Origin: Microvirga lupini
GTDB lineage: Bacteria; Pseudomonadota; Alphaproteobacteria; Rhizobiales; Beijerinckiaceae
Assembly: GCF_014191055.1 (NCBI RefSeq)
Contig: NZ_JACHWB010000012.1
Coordinates: forward strand, 1 to 64,000
Direction of reading: 5' to 3'
DNA: 64,000 bases
Shown: piece by piece, positions 1 through 8,688 of the stretch
How the letters are laid out: the number at the start of each line of letters is the position of its first letter
How positions within the stretch are numbered: position 1 is the first letter of the stretch
Program-made: the position numbers and the translations under genes
Notes under the pieces: generated by a model
The model's input: the letters and a program-made list of their open reading frames with translations, nothing else
The model's database searches: none
Told to the model about the DNA's origin: nothing

Positions 1-282
1 GAGATCGCCCGCACGATCACCGAGATGAGCCAGATCTCGACCTCGATTGCCGCCGCCATGGAGGAGCAGGGCGCGGCCACGGCCGAGATCGCCCGGAACG
101 TGCAGGAGGCGGCGCGCGGCACCGAGGCCGTGACCGGCAGCATCGTGGACGTGCAGCAGGGCGCCGGCGAGACCACCTCGGCGGCCTCCCAGGTTCTGGG
201 TGCCGCCCAGGAGCTCTCGCGCCACTCCTCCGACCTCTCCCGCGAGGTCTCCGATTTCCTCCAAGGCGTCAAAGCCGCTTAA
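1..282 (+). CDS. Methyl-accepting chemotaxis protein, C-terminal fragment
   Basis: The frame is open from the first base of the window and ends at TAA 280-282, so only the last 93 residues of a longer gene are present. The fragment is an alanine-, glutamate- and glutamine-rich helix with stretches such as AAAMEEQGAATAEIARNVQE and a run of A/S/T/Q positions. This is the usual C-terminal end of the cytoplasmic signalling coiled coil of chemoreceptors, which control the CheA kinase. No pentapeptide CheR/CheB docking tail is visible at the end. The sensory domain and membrane segments lie upstream of the window, so the ligand cannot be inferred. A strong hairpin follows the gene. Confidence 0.85.
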   Translation, partial: EIARTITEMSQISTSIAAAMEEQGAATAEIARNVQEAARGTEAVTGSIVDVQQGAGETTSAASQVLGAAQELSRHSSDLSREVSDFLQGVKAA

Positions 283-359
283 AATCGGGGAGCTTCCGGA
301 CCGGCATCGGACCAGCCCCACGCGGTTCGCATCCCGGGTTACGGAAACATCCTCAAGCA

Positions 360-392
360 GGAGCCGCTGGAAACAGCGGCTCCTTTGCTTTT
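360..392 (+). terminator. Rho-independent terminator after the chemoreceptor gene
   Basis: A 10-bp stem pairs 360-369 with 374-383 around a GAAA tetraloop and is followed by TTTGCTTTT. It lies about 75 bases after the chemoreceptor stop codon and just before the convergent OmpA-like gene. Confidence 0.8.
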
Positions 393-408
393 GGCGCCCA
401 GATCCGGA

Positions 409-1437
409 TTACCGCTCCGTCAGCTTCAGCTCGATGCGCCGGTTGCGGGCGTAGGATTCTTCGGTCGTGCCGTTGTCCAGGGGCTGGAACTCGCCGAAGC
501 CGGCGGCGACAAGATGCTGGGGCTGGACGCCGCGGGCGATGAGGGCCTGCACGACGGCGATGGCGCGAGAGGACGACAGGGCCCAGTTCGACGGGAATTG
601 CGGGGTGTTGATGGGGCGCTGGTCGGTATGGCCGTCGACTCGGATCACCCACGGGATATCGGGTGGCACCTGGCGTTCGAGTTCAACCAGGGCGCTGGCG
701 ATGCGATCGATCTCGCCCGAGGCTTCGGGGCGTAGGGTGGCCTGACCGGCCGGGAACAGCACCTCCGACTGGAATACGAAACGGTCGCCGACGATGCGCA
801 CGTCCGGGCGGTTGCCGAGGATCTGGCGCAGCCGGCCGAAGAAGTCGGAACGGTAGCGGGCGAGTTCCTGCACCCGCTGGGCCAGCGCCACGTTGAGGCG
901 GCTGCCGAGATCGGCGATGCGGGCCTGGCTTTCCTTGTCCCGGTTCTCGGAAGCAGCCAGCGCCTCCTCTAGGGCGGCGAGCTGGCGGCGCATGGCGGCG
1001 ATCTGCTGGTTGAGGATCTCGACCTGACTGAGCGCGCGGCCCGTCGCCTGGCGCTCGGTTTCGAGCTGCGTATTCAGCTGCTGCGCTTCAACTTGGGCCG
1101 CACCGCCGCTGTCGAGAAGGCTCTGGAGGCGCGCTCGTTCGGCCTCGTTGGCCCGCAGGGTCGTCTGGAGAGAGGTGACCGTCTCCTCGATGGTCCGCCT
1201 GCTCGAGCGTTCGAGGGAAAGGAGGTCCGTGAGCTCGGCGATCTGGCGATTGAGCCGGTCGAGCACCGTGTCGCGGCCCGACAGCTCGCGCGACAGGAAG
1301 AACTGGCCGACGGTGAAGACGGAGATCAGGAAGATGATGGCGAGCAGGAGCGTGGACAGGGCGTCCACGAAGCCCGGCCAGTAGTTGATCTGGCCGCCGC
1401 GCCCGCGTCGCCGTCCGCCCGCGCTCGAGACCGGCAT
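409..1437 (-). CDS. OmpA/MotB-like peptidoglycan-binding stator protein
   Basis: This is a 342-residue inner-membrane protein. A short Arg/Gly-rich N-terminus precedes one membrane segment at about residues 22-46. Asp25 sits at the start of that helix (WPGFVDALSTLLL), as the proton-carrying Asp does in MotB. Residues about 48-190 form a long coiled coil. The C-terminal third is an OmpA-type peptidoglycan-binding domain with a DGHTDQ motif and a closing NRRIEL motif. It overlaps the upstream MotA-like gene by one base (TGATG), so the two are probably translationally coupled and form one proton-driven complex. The pair is distinct from TolQ/TolR, which lie elsewhere in this window. Membership of the MotB/OmpA superfamily is clear; the function is not. 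Confidence 0.85.
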   Translation of the reverse strand: MPVSSAGGRRRGRGGQINYWPGFVDALSTLLLAIIFLISVFTVGQFFLSRELSGRDTVLDRLNRQIAELTDLLSLERSSRRTIEETVTSLQTTLRANEAERARLQSLLDSGGAAQVEAQQLNTQLETERQATGRALSQVEILNQQIAAMRRQLAALEEALAASENRDKESQARIADLGSRLNVALAQRVQELARYRSDFFGRLRQILGNRPDVRIVGDRFVFQSEVLFPAGQATLRPEASGEIDRIASALVELERQVPPDIPWVIRVDGHTDQRPINTPQFPSNWALSSSRAIAVVQALIARGVQPQHLVAAGFGEFQPLDNGTTEESYARNRRIELKLTER

Positions 1438-2399
1438 CAGGGCAGCCTTTCACGGGAGAGGCGGTCGAGCACCTGCTTCAGCTCCTTCTCGCGGGCGGCC
1501 TGAGCCTCGACCCAATCACGGATCATCTGCTGCTCGGCCCGCATGTGCTGAACGAGGCCCTGCACGCCCTCAGCAAGGTTCGCCATGGCCTGGGTGGCCG
1601 CCCGGCCGCCGCCGCCATCATTGACCGCGGCAGTGAGCCGGTTAAGGGCGAGCGTCAGATCCGGCGTAGCGCCGGCGCGCAAGGCGGGCTCGGCCGGGGT
1701 GTCCATGGTGGAGGTGGCGAGCCAATCCTCCAGCTCCGTGTAGAAACGGTTCTGAGCCTGACCGGCCTGAAGGTCGAGGAAGCCGAGGACGAGGGAGCCG
1801 GCGAGACCGAACAGGGAGGCCGAGAAGGACAGGCCCATGCCCTGGAGCGGGCCGGCGAGCGAATTCTTCAACTCGTCGAAGAGAACCGCCGAATCCTGTC
1901 CCGTCCGCAGCGAAGAAATGATCCGGCCGACCGAGCCGACTGTATCGATGAGGCCCCAGAAGGTTCCGAGCAGGCCGAGGAAGACCAGGAGGCCGGCAAG
2001 ATAGCGCACGATCTCCCGGCTTTCGTCCAGGCGGGCGCCGATGGAGTCGAGCACCGAGCGGGTCGCCGCGACCGAGAAGCCGGACTGGCCGGGCCGATTG
2101 CCCAGAAGAGCGGCCAGGGGGGCAAGAAGCGCCGGCTGCTCGGGAGCAACCAGCCCTTCCTCGGTACGCTGGAGCGTATTGACCCAGCGCACCTCAGGCC
2201 GAAGGCGCCAGACCTGCCGGATGGCCAGCGCGATGCCGATGAACATGACGCCCAGAATCAGGGCGTTAAGACCCGGATTGGCCTGGAAGGCCTCCCAGAT
2301 CTGCCGGTAGAGGATGAAGGCGACAAACCCTGCCAGAATAAGGAAGACCGCCATGCGGATCAGGTAAATCCGCGGTGGGGTAAGGGGTTGGTCCGCCAT
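1437..2399 (-). CDS. MotA/TolQ/ExbB-type proton channel family protein
   Basis: This is a 320-residue integral membrane protein. Two hydrophobic segments lie at about residues 8-30 and 35-57. A third contains the family-typical GLLGTFWGLI and a fourth follows LSFSASLFGLAG. The tail is helical and ends in a charged coiled coil. The start at 2399 (MADQPL) is preferred because AGGA sits 5 bases upstream; a start five codons earlier has no ribosome site. The gene reads directly into the OmpA-like partner with a one-base overlap. By family it should supply the proton-conducting ring around a peptidoglycan-anchored partner. Possible roles range from envelope maintenance to motility or surface transport; nothing nearby decides. 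Confidence 0.8.
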   Translation of the reverse strand: MADQPLTPPRIYLIRMAVFLILAGFVAFILYRQIWEAFQANPGLNALILGVMFIGIALAIRQVWRLRPEVRWVNTLQRTEEGLVAPEQPALLAPLAALLGNRPGQSGFSVAATRSVLDSIGARLDESREIVRYLAGLLVFLGLLGTFWGLIDTVGSVGRIISSLRTGQDSAVLFDELKNSLAGPLQGMGLSFSASLFGLAGSLVLGFLDLQAGQAQNRFYTELEDWLATSTMDTPAEPALRAGATPDLTLALNRLTAAVNDGGGGRAATQAMANLAEGVQGLVQHMRAEQQMIRDWVEAQAAREKELKQVLDRLSRERLP

Positions 2400-2501
2400 C
2401 GTTATCCTGTGCATTCGTGCTTCGGGACGGCTCCAATGTGACCGCGCCCGTCCGAAGGATCAAGCGCGACCATCGGATCCCGCCCCAGCACGAACAGAAA
2501 A

Positions 2502-3296
2502 TTACCCTTTGGCCTTCTTCAGGAGCTTGAGGAGGTCTCGATGCATCAGCTCGTTGCCGCAGGCGATCGAGCCCTTGGCCATCGGGTCGCTGCCGCCGTC
2601 GGCGTCGGACACGAAGCCGCCCGCCTCGCGGACCATGAGGATGCCGGCGGCCATGTCCCAGGAGTTCAGGCCGCGCTCCCAATAGGCGTCGAAGCGCCCG
2701 CAGGCCACATAGGCGAGATCGAGGGCGGCCGCTCCCCAGCGGCGCATGCCGCCCACATAGCCCATGACGGCGGCCGTCTCACGCAGGAAGAGCCCGTGAT
2801 CGCCCTTGCCGATATGGGGCAGGCCACAGGCCACCACCGCGTCGGCGAGATCACCGCGGGCCGCCACGCGGATGCGGCGGTTGTTGAGATAGGCGCCCTT
2901 GCCGCGCTCGGCGATGAAGAGCTCGTCCTTGGCCGGGTCGTAGATCACGCCGGCGACGATCTGACCGTCACGCTCGAGTCCGACCGAGATGGCGAATTGC
3001 GGCAGGCCGTGCAGGAAGTTGGTGGTGCCGTCGAGCGGATCGATGTGCCAGCGGTGGCTGGTGTCGGTGCCCTGGATGACGCCTCCCTCCTCCATGACGA
3101 AGCCGTAGCCGGGACGGGCCTTCTCCAGGGACTCGCGCAGGATCTTTTCCGCCTTGCGGTCGGCGGCGGACACGAAGTCGCCAGGACCCTTGCGCGAGAC
3201 CTGCAGGTTCTCGACCTCGCCGAAATCGCGCTTGAGCGAGCGTGATGCCTTCATCACGGCATCGGTCATAACGGTCATGAGGGGCGAGCGGATCAT
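2502..3296 (-). CDS. suhB: Inositol monophosphatase family protein
   Basis: This is a 264-residue metal-dependent phosphomonoesterase. The signatures are intact: Glu69-Glu70 of the first metal site, DPLDGTTN at residues 86-93 and WDMAAG at 212-217. Known substrates of the family include inositol phosphates, and in bacteria the protein (SuhB) also has roles in rRNA transcription. The ATG at 3296 (MIRSPL) matches the usual start of alphaproteobacterial homologues and has AGGA 8 bases upstream; the frame stays open a further 36 codons without a better site. The 5' untranslated region contains a perfect hairpin (GTGGTC 3335-3340 with GACCAC 3345-3350). The symbol is by family resemblance only. 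Confidence 0.88.
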   Translation of the reverse strand: MIRSPLMTVMTDAVMKASRSLKRDFGEVENLQVSRKGPGDFVSAADRKAEKILRESLEKARPGYGFVMEEGGVIQGTDTSHRWHIDPLDGTTNFLHGLPQFAISVGLERDGQIVAGVIYDPAKDELFIAERGKGAYLNNRRIRVAARGDLADAVVACGLPHIGKGDHGLFLRETAAVMGYVGGMRRWGAAALDLAYVACGRFDAYWERGLNSWDMAAGILMVREAGGFVSDADGGSDPMAKGSIACGNELMHRDLLKLLKKAKG

Positions 3297-3425
3297 CGTG
3301 CAGGTCCTGACAAAGAGCGGTTTTGAAAGAGAATGTGGTCGATGGACCACCCAAAGGTTGGCGTCAAGCGGTGGATAACCGGGCCGGCAGCCGAATTGAT
3401 CCACCGGAAAGGCGAATTGATGCGG

Positions 3426-4325
3426 TCAGCGCATGCCGAGGCGCTCGGCCGCCAGCTTTTCGGATCGGGTGCGCTCGTCGACAGAGAGGTCCTTCAGTGC
3501 ATTGTCGAGCCAGGGATCCGCAAGCCCCTGGGCCGCGGCCAGGATATGCCAGGCGGCGGCGTCGACCTTGTTGGCCGGCACACCCCGGCCAGCCACCAGA
3601 AGCCGGGCGAGGCGGTTCTGGGCGATGGCATTGCCCTTGGCGGCCGCACGGCGGAAGTAGCGGGCGGCCTGGGACTCGCTGGCCGGAACGCCGTCGCCGT
3701 TGAAGAGCAGGATGGCGTATTCCACCTCGCCGACCGAGCTGCCGTTGCGGGCGGCGCGCTCGAACAGGCGCGCGGCCTCCGTGGCGTTGCGCTCGACGCC
3801 CCTGCCCTTCAGGTAGAGGACGCCCAGGGCATGCTGCGCGTCCGGGATCTCCGCCTCGGAGGCCCGTTTCAAGAGCTGGACCGCCTTCTGCAGGTCCGCG
3901 TTCGCCTCGCTGGTGAGCAGGAGCAGGGCGAGGTTGTGGGAGGCCGTCGCGTTGCCTTTGGCTGCCGCTTCCTCCAGCCAGGCCCGGCCCTGCGCCTGGT
4001 TCTTCGGCATGCCGCGCCCGTCGAGGGCCATGAGGCCGAGCGCCGCCAGCGCATGGGCATCGCCACGCTGCGCCGCGAGTCGGTACCATTCGGACGCCTT
4101 CTTCGGGTCCATCGTGACGCCGAGGCCCTGGTTGTAGAGCTCGCCCAGCAGGGTCATGGCGGCGGCGTCGTTGTTGTTCTTCTCCAGCCGCAGGGTCGCC
4201 TCGCGGAAGGCCGTCTGATAGAGGCCGCGCTGATAGGCACCGTAAGCCGCATCAGGCTGGGCCGCAGCGCCTGCGGTGGCGGAGGCCAGCAGGAGCGCGC
4301 CGCCGATGATCCAGGAGAGGCGCAT
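3426..4325 (-). CDS. Secreted Sel1-repeat (TPR-like) protein
   Basis: This is a 299-residue protein with an N-terminal signal peptide (hydrophobic core, Ala-rich, cleavage near AAA-QPD around residue 22). About six Sel1-type repeats of 34-38 residues follow. Each carries the G-x-G turn and AA..G pattern, for example GELYNQGLGV, GLMALDGRGM and GVLYLKGRGV. Sel1 repeats form helical solenoids for protein-protein contacts, so a periplasmic scaffold role is likely. The start overlaps the stop of the upstream ThiE-like gene by one base (TGATG), so the two are co-translated. The biological partner is unknown. Confidence 0.85.
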   Translation of the reverse strand: MRLSWIIGGALLLASATAGAAAQPDAAYGAYQRGLYQTAFREATLRLEKNNNDAAAMTLLGELYNQGLGVTMDPKKASEWYRLAAQRGDAHALAALGLMALDGRGMPKNQAQGRAWLEEAAAKGNATASHNLALLLLTSEANADLQKAVQLLKRASEAEIPDAQHALGVLYLKGRGVERNATEAARLFERAARNGSSVGEVEYAILLFNGDGVPASESQAARYFRRAAAKGNAIAQNRLARLLVAGRGVPANKVDAAAWHILAAAQGLADPWLDNALKDLSVDERTRSEKLAAERLGMR

Positions 4326-4975
4326 CAGCGTGACGCCTCCTGGCGCTCCAGGATCTCGGCCGCGGCCTTCACCGCGGCGGCGGGCCCGTTCGGATGGGAC
4401 CAGACCGCGTCGCCAAGGGCCACGAACTCGGCGTTTGTGGCGGCGAGCGGCTCGATCGCCTCAAGGCTCGGGGCATAGGCCACGCAGGGTGTCTCGAAGA
4501 TCTCGGCCCACCAGGCAGCCCGCTCCACCACGCTCTCCAAGGAGGGGAGGGACCCGTCCGGGCGCGGCTCGCCGAAAAGCAGATAATCGACCCCGGCCTC
4601 GCCGAAGGTCATGGCATCGTCCTTGGTGCGGATTGCCCCGACGCCCAACGCCCGCTCCGCCTTCAGCCTTTCACGCAGCTCGCGCACGAGAGAAGGGTCC
4701 CCCGCGATATGAACCCCGTCGGCCCCGCCGCGCGCTGCGATGGTGGCGAGATCGGCCTTGGCGTCCGTGGTGACGATGACGGCGGCCCCATGTTCCTGGG
4801 CGGCGGGAGCCAGCGCTTTCACTTGGTTGGTCAGGGTGCGCTCGTCGGCAGGCGCCAGTCGCAGCAGGATTGCGGCCACGGCTCCGGTCCCGCAGGCCTC
4901 GGACAGCTGCGGCGCGAAGGAGGAATCCTCCAGAACGGGGGTGATGAGATAGAGGCGGGCGGCGGTATCGGCCAT
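4325..4975 (-). CDS. Thiamine phosphate synthase-like (ThiE/TenI superfamily) protein
   Basis: This is a 216-residue TIM-barrel protein with ThiE landmarks: LYLITPV at the N-terminus, GADGVHIAG in the middle and a GVDYLLFGE strand. Classical ThiE couples HMP-PP with thiazole phosphate. Here the usual Q-x-R/K-x-K pyrophosphate motif of the second strand reads LLRLAP, and the late TxTK-type phosphate loop is not recognisable. It may therefore be a divergent paralogue rather than the housekeeping enzyme. No other thi gene and no TPP riboswitch is visible around it. It is the first gene of a two-gene unit with the Sel1 protein. Confidence 0.7.
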   Translation of the reverse strand: MADTAARLYLITPVLEDSSFAPQLSEACGTGAVAAILLRLAPADERTLTNQVKALAPAAQEHGAAVIVTTDAKADLATIAARGGADGVHIAGDPSLVRELRERLKAERALGVGAIRTKDDAMTFGEAGVDYLLFGEPRPDGSLPSLESVVERAAWWAEIFETPCVAYAPSLEAIEPLAATNAEFVALGDAVWSHPNGPAAAVKAAAEILERQEASR

Positions 4976-5016
4976 GGGTCACAAAGATTGAGAAAACGAA
5001 AGACACCGTTCCCATA

Positions 5017-5046
5017 ACGAAAACGGGGCCATCTTGCGAGGCCCCG
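5017..5046 (-). terminator. Rho-independent terminator of the fba transcript
   Basis: Read on the minus strand, a 7-bp GC stem (5046-5040 with 5030-5024, CGGGGCC/GGCCCCG) has a 9-base loop and is followed by TTTTCG. It lies about 170 bases past the fba stop and before the ThiE-like gene, separating the two leftward transcripts. Confidence 0.75.
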
Positions 5047-5097
5047 CTTGTCGATCATGATTAAGGCGAAAGCCTGATCGTGGGATCGTACCCGTAG

Positions 5098-5203
5098 CCT
5101 CATCCTGAGGAGGCCGTCAGGCCGTCTCGAAGGACGAGGCGTCTCCAGTGCTCTCTGGACCCTCCTTCGAGACGCAGCCTAGCGGCTGCTCCTCAGGATG
5201 AGG
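5098..5203 (+). repeat. Dispersed palindromic repeat, CCTCATCCTGAGGAG family, copy 1
   Basis: This is a 106-base element whose ends are inverted repeats (CCTCATCCTGAGGAG at 5098-5112, its complement at 5189-5203). An inner pair is built on CGTCTCGAAGGA and TCCTTCGAGACG. A second full copy lies at 46479-46579 and a decayed one at about 40194-40270. Such REP-like elements are common between genes in Hyphomicrobiales. Here it sits between fba and the ThiE-like gene. Confidence 0.85.
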
Positions 5204-5213
5204 GTGGTTTAGG

Positions 5214-6302
5214 TTACTCCGCCGCCTGGCGGGTGGCGCCGAAGGTCGGGTCGAGCTCGCCGGAGGCGTACCGCTTGGCCATTTCGGCCAGGGTGAACAC
5301 GCGCTTGATCTTCGAGGCCTGGCCGGCGGTGTTGAACTCCTGCAGGCGCTGCTTGCAGAGCTTCGTCATCGCGTCCATGGCGGGCTTGAGATACTTGCGC
5401 GGGTCGAACTCGCCCGGGTTTTCGCTGAGAACCTTGCGGATCTGGCCGGTCATCGCCATGCGGTTGTCGGTGTCGATGTTGATCTTGCGCACGCCGTGCT
5501 TGATGCCGCGCTGAATCTCCTCCACCGGCACGCCCCAGGTCGGCTTCATCTGGCCGCCATACTGGTTGATGATGTCCTGCAGGTCCTGCGGCACCGAGGA
5601 CGAGCCGTGCATCACCAGGTGGGTGTTCGGGAGCTTCTTGTGGATCTCCTCGATCACGTGCATGGCCAGGATGGCGCCGTCGGGCTTGCGGGTGAACTTG
5701 TAGGCGCCGTGCGAGGTGCCCATGGCGATGGCGAGCGCGTCGACCTTGGTCTCGGCCACGAACTTCACGGCCTCGTCGGGGTTCGTCAGCAGCTGGTCGT
5801 GGGAGAGCTTGCCCTCGGCGCCGTGGCCGTCCTCGGCCTCGCCTTCACCGGTCTCCAGGGAGCCGAGCACCCCGAGCTCGCCTTCCACCGAGATGCCGCC
5901 GAGATGGGCCATCTCGACCACCTTCCGGGTGACGCCCACGTTATAGTCCCAGTCGCCCGGGGTCTTGCCGTCGGCCTTCAGAGAGCCGTCCATCATCACC
6001 GAGGTGAAGCCGGCCTGGATGGCGGTCATGCAGGTGGCGGCCTCGTTGCCGTGATCGAGATGCACGCAGACCGGGATCTGCGGATAGATCTCGGTGACCG
6101 CGTCCATCATGTGCTTGAGCATGACGTCGTTGGCATAGGAGCGTGCGCCGCGGGATGCCTGGATGATCACCGGGGCATCGACCTCGCTGGCCGCCGCCAT
6201 GATCGCCAGCGCCTGCTCCATATTGTTGATGTTGAAGGCAGGCACGCCATAGCCCTGCTCGGCTGCGTGATCCAGAAGCTGCCTCATCGTGATGCGGGCC
6301 AT
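5214..6302 (-). CDS. fba: Class II fructose-bisphosphate aldolase (Calvin-cycle subtype)
   Basis: This is a 362-residue zinc-dependent aldolase that interconverts fructose 1,6-bisphosphate with DHAP and glyceraldehyde 3-phosphate. The metal-site motif CVHLDHG covers residues 79-85, and [10 protein letters not shown] and a TSHGAYKF phosphate-binding loop follow. Length and motifs match the longer class II form first described in Calvin-cycle operons, now common in Rhizobiales as the glycolytic enzyme. It is the last gene of the leftward tkt-gap-pgk-fba group, 129 bases after pgk. That gap carries a small perfect hairpin (6341-6347 with 6351-6357). No RuBisCO gene is in the window, so autotrophy should not be inferred. 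Confidence 0.95.
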   Translation of the reverse strand: MARITMRQLLDHAAEQGYGVPAFNINNMEQALAIMAAASEVDAPVIIQASRGARSYANDVMLKHMMDAVTEIYPQIPVCVHLDHGNEAATCMTAIQAGFTSVMMDGSLKADGKTPGDWDYNVGVTRKVVEMAHLGGISVEGELGVLGSLETGEGEAEDGHGAEGKLSHDQLLTNPDEAVKFVAETKVDALAIAMGTSHGAYKFTRKPDGAILAMHVIEEIHKKLPNTHLVMHGSSSVPQDLQDIINQYGGQMKPTWGVPVEEIQRGIKHGVRKINIDTDNRMAMTGQIRKVLSENPGEFDPRKYLKPAMDAMTKLCKQRLQEFNTAGQASKIKRVFTLAEMAKRYASGELDPTFGATRQAAE

Positions 6303-6431
6303 TTGGTCCTCCGTATTGGTTTTGCTCTTAAACAGCGCAGAAGCTGAACCTCAGCTTAAGCCATCTGGTGAAGCTATTTAGGCCACGTTTGCGCCCAGCA
6401 AAGTGACTACCTACTTTGCCGAGGCTTGGGC

Positions 6432-7622
6432 TCAGGCCCGCAGGGCTTCCACGCCGGGGAGCGACTTGCCTTCCAGCCATTCGAGGAAGGCACCGCCGGC
6501 CGTCGACACATAGGTGAAGCTGTCCGCCACGCCCGCATGGTTGAGGGCCGCCACCGTGTCGCCACCGCCGGCAACCGACACGAGCTTGCCTTCCCTGGTG
6601 CGCTGGGCCGCATGGCGGGCAGCCGCCACCGTGCCCTGGTCGAAGGGCGTGATCTCGAAGGCGCCGAGCGGGCCGTTCCACACCACCGTGGCGGCGTCGT
6701 TGATGGCAGCCTGGATGCGCTCGATGGATTGCGAACCCACATCGAGGATCATCTGATCCTCGGGGATCGCATCGATGCCGTAGGTGTGGTTCTGTGCTCC
6801 CGCCTTGAACTCGTAGGCGCAGACGCCGTCGACCGGCAGGATGATGGCGCAGTTGGCCTCGCGCGCCTTCTCGATGATCCGCATGGCGGTGGCCGCGAGA
6901 TCCTTCTCGGCCAGCGACTTGCCGATGCCGAGTCCTGTCGCATGCACGAAGGTGTTGGCCATGCCGCCGCCGATCACCAGGGCGTCAACCTTGGTCACGA
7001 GGTTTTCGAGGAGGTCGATCTTGGTCGAGACCTTGGCGCCGCCCACAATGGCGACGACCGGGCGCTTCGGCGCTTCCAGGCCCTTGGTCAGGGCGTCGAG
7101 TTCGGCCTGCATGGTGCGGCCGGCGTAACCGGGCAGAACGCGGGCGAGGCCTTCCGTCGAAGCATGCGCCCGGTGGGCCGCCGAGAAGGCGTCGTTCACA
7201 AAGAGGTCGCCGAGCTTCGCCAGTTCCTGGACGAAGGCCGGATCGTTTTTCTCCTCGCCCGCATGGAAGCGGGTGTTCTCGAGGAGAAGCACGTCGCCGT
7301 CCTTCAGGGCGTTGACGGCGCTGGAGGCTGCTTCGCCGATGCAGTCATCGGCGAAGGCCACGGGTTTTCCGAGGTGTTGCGAGACCGCTTCCGCAACCGG
7401 CTTCAGGGACTCTTTGGGATCGCGTCCCTTCGGGCGTCCGAAATGAGCGAGAAGGATCACCTTCCCGCCCTTGTCGGCGATTTCCCGGATGGTGGGCAGG
7501 ACGCGCTCGACGCGCGTCGCGTCCGTGATCCGGCCGTTCTCCATGGGGACGTTGAGGTCCACCCGGACGAGAACGCGTTTACCCTTGACGTCGGCCTGGT
7601 CGAGCGTGCGGAAGGCGGTCAT
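6432..7622 (-). CDS. pgk: Phosphoglycerate kinase
   Basis: This is a 396-residue cytoplasmic enzyme of full family length. It transfers phosphate from 1,3-bisphosphoglycerate to ADP. The N-terminal signature [13 protein letters not shown], the substrate-binding HFGRPKG loop, the nucleotide-domain GGAKVSTKI stretch and the C-terminal GGGDTVAAL loop are all present. It starts 13 bases after the gap stop, in the usual order for this operon, which supports co-transcription with gap. Confidence 0.96.
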   Translation of the reverse strand: MTAFRTLDQADVKGKRVLVRVDLNVPMENGRITDATRVERVLPTIREIADKGGKVILLAHFGRPKGRDPKESLKPVAEAVSQHLGKPVAFADDCIGEAASSAVNALKDGDVLLLENTRFHAGEEKNDPAFVQELAKLGDLFVNDAFSAAHRAHASTEGLARVLPGYAGRTMQAELDALTKGLEAPKRPVVAIVGGAKVSTKIDLLENLVTKVDALVIGGGMANTFVHATGLGIGKSLAEKDLAATAMRIIEKAREANCAIILPVDGVCAYEFKAGAQNHTYGIDAIPEDQMILDVGSQSIERIQAAINDAATVVWNGPLGAFEITPFDQGTVAAARHAAQRTREGKLVSVAGGGDTVAALNHAGVADSFTYVSTAGGAFLEWLEGKSLPGVEALRA

Positions 7623-7635
7623 TGAGCAGCCTCCC

Positions 7636-8643
7636 TTAGATCAGCTTCGCCATGGCGATGGCGGTGTCCGCCATGCGGTTCGAGAAGCCCCACTCGTTGT
7701 CGTACCAGGACAGGACGCGCACGAAGTTGCCTTCCATGACCTTGGTCTGGTCCATGTGGAACACGGATGAGTGCGGGTCGTGGTTGAAGTCCGACGAGAC
7801 GTTCGGGGCGTTCGTGTAGCCGAGGATGCCCTTGAGCGGGCCGTCGGCGGCAGCCTTGATCGCCTGGTTGATCTCTTCCTTCGTGGTGTTCTTCTTGGCC
7901 ACGAACTTGAAGTCGACCACGGAGACGTTCGGGGTCGGCACGCGAATCGACGAGCCGTCGAGCTTGCCGTTGAGGTCGGGGAGCACGAGGCCCACGGCCT
8001 TGGCGGCGCCGGTCGAGGTCGGGATCATGTTCAGGGCCGCCGCGCGGGCGCGGTAGAGGTCCTTGTGCATCTGATCCAGCGTCGGCTGGTCGTTGGTGTA
8101 CGAGTGGATCGTGGTCATGAAGCCCTTCTCGATGCCCACCGCCTCATGAAGCACCTTCGCCACGGGGGCGAGGCAGTTCGTGGTGCAGGAGGCGTTCGAG
8201 ATGACCACGTGGTCCTTGGTTAGCTTGTCGTGGTTGACGCCGTAGACGACCGTGAGGTCAGCGCCATCGGCGGGAGCCGACACGATGACGCGCTTGGCGC
8301 CGGCGGTAAGATGCGCCGAGGCCTTGTCCTTCGAGGTGAAGATGCCGGTGCATTCCATGGCGATGTCGACGCCGAGCTCCCGGTGCGGCAGTGTCGCCGG
8401 GTCCTTGATCGCCGTGACGCGGATCTTCTGGCCGTTGATGACCAGGAACTCGCCGTCGACCTGCACGTCCGCCGGGAAGCGGCCGTGGACGGAGTCGAAG
8501 CGGAGAAGGTGAGCGTTCGTCTCGACCGGGCCGAGATCGTTGATGGCAACCACCTCGATGTCCTTGCGGCCGCTCTCCACGATGCCGCGGAGGATGTTGC
8601 GTCCGATGCGACCGAATCCGTTGATCGCGACCTTCACCGTCAT
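7636..8643 (-). CDS. gap: Type I glyceraldehyde-3-phosphate dehydrogenase
   Basis: This is a 335-residue enzyme that oxidises glyceraldehyde 3-phosphate to 1,3-bisphosphoglycerate. The Rossmann motif INGFGRIGR (residues 7-15), the catalytic Cys153 in [12 protein letters not shown] and the WYDNEWGFS stretch near the C-terminus are intact. Asp36 after the second strand (VVAIND) is the residue that normally favours NAD over NADP; cofactor preference is an inference from this. It lies between tkt (45 bases upstream) and pgk (13 bases downstream). Confidence 0.96.
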   Translation of the reverse strand: MTVKVAINGFGRIGRNILRGIVESGRKDIEVVAINDLGPVETNAHLLRFDSVHGRFPADVQVDGEFLVINGQKIRVTAIKDPATLPHRELGVDIAMECTGIFTSKDKASAHLTAGAKRVIVSAPADGADLTVVYGVNHDKLTKDHVVISNASCTTNCLAPVAKVLHEAVGIEKGFMTTIHSYTNDQPTLDQMHKDLYRARAAALNMIPTSTGAAKAVGLVLPDLNGKLDGSSIRVPTPNVSVVDFKFVAKKNTTKEEINQAIKAAADGPLKGILGYTNAPNVSSDFNHDPHSSVFHMDQTKVMEGNFVRVLSWYDNEWGFSNRMADTAIAMAKLI

Positions 8644-8688
8644 AGTCTTAGCTCCCTTGTGTTTTAAGGCTCAGAAGTCTCCCGGGCC

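Noticed and set aside
409-2399. Possible Zorya (ZorA/ZorB) anti-phage system
   Set aside because: Only the stator-like pair is present. The neighbours are a chemoreceptor and an inositol-monophosphatase gene, with no helicase, nuclease or ZorC-like gene, and the MotA-like protein lacks the very long ZorA tail.
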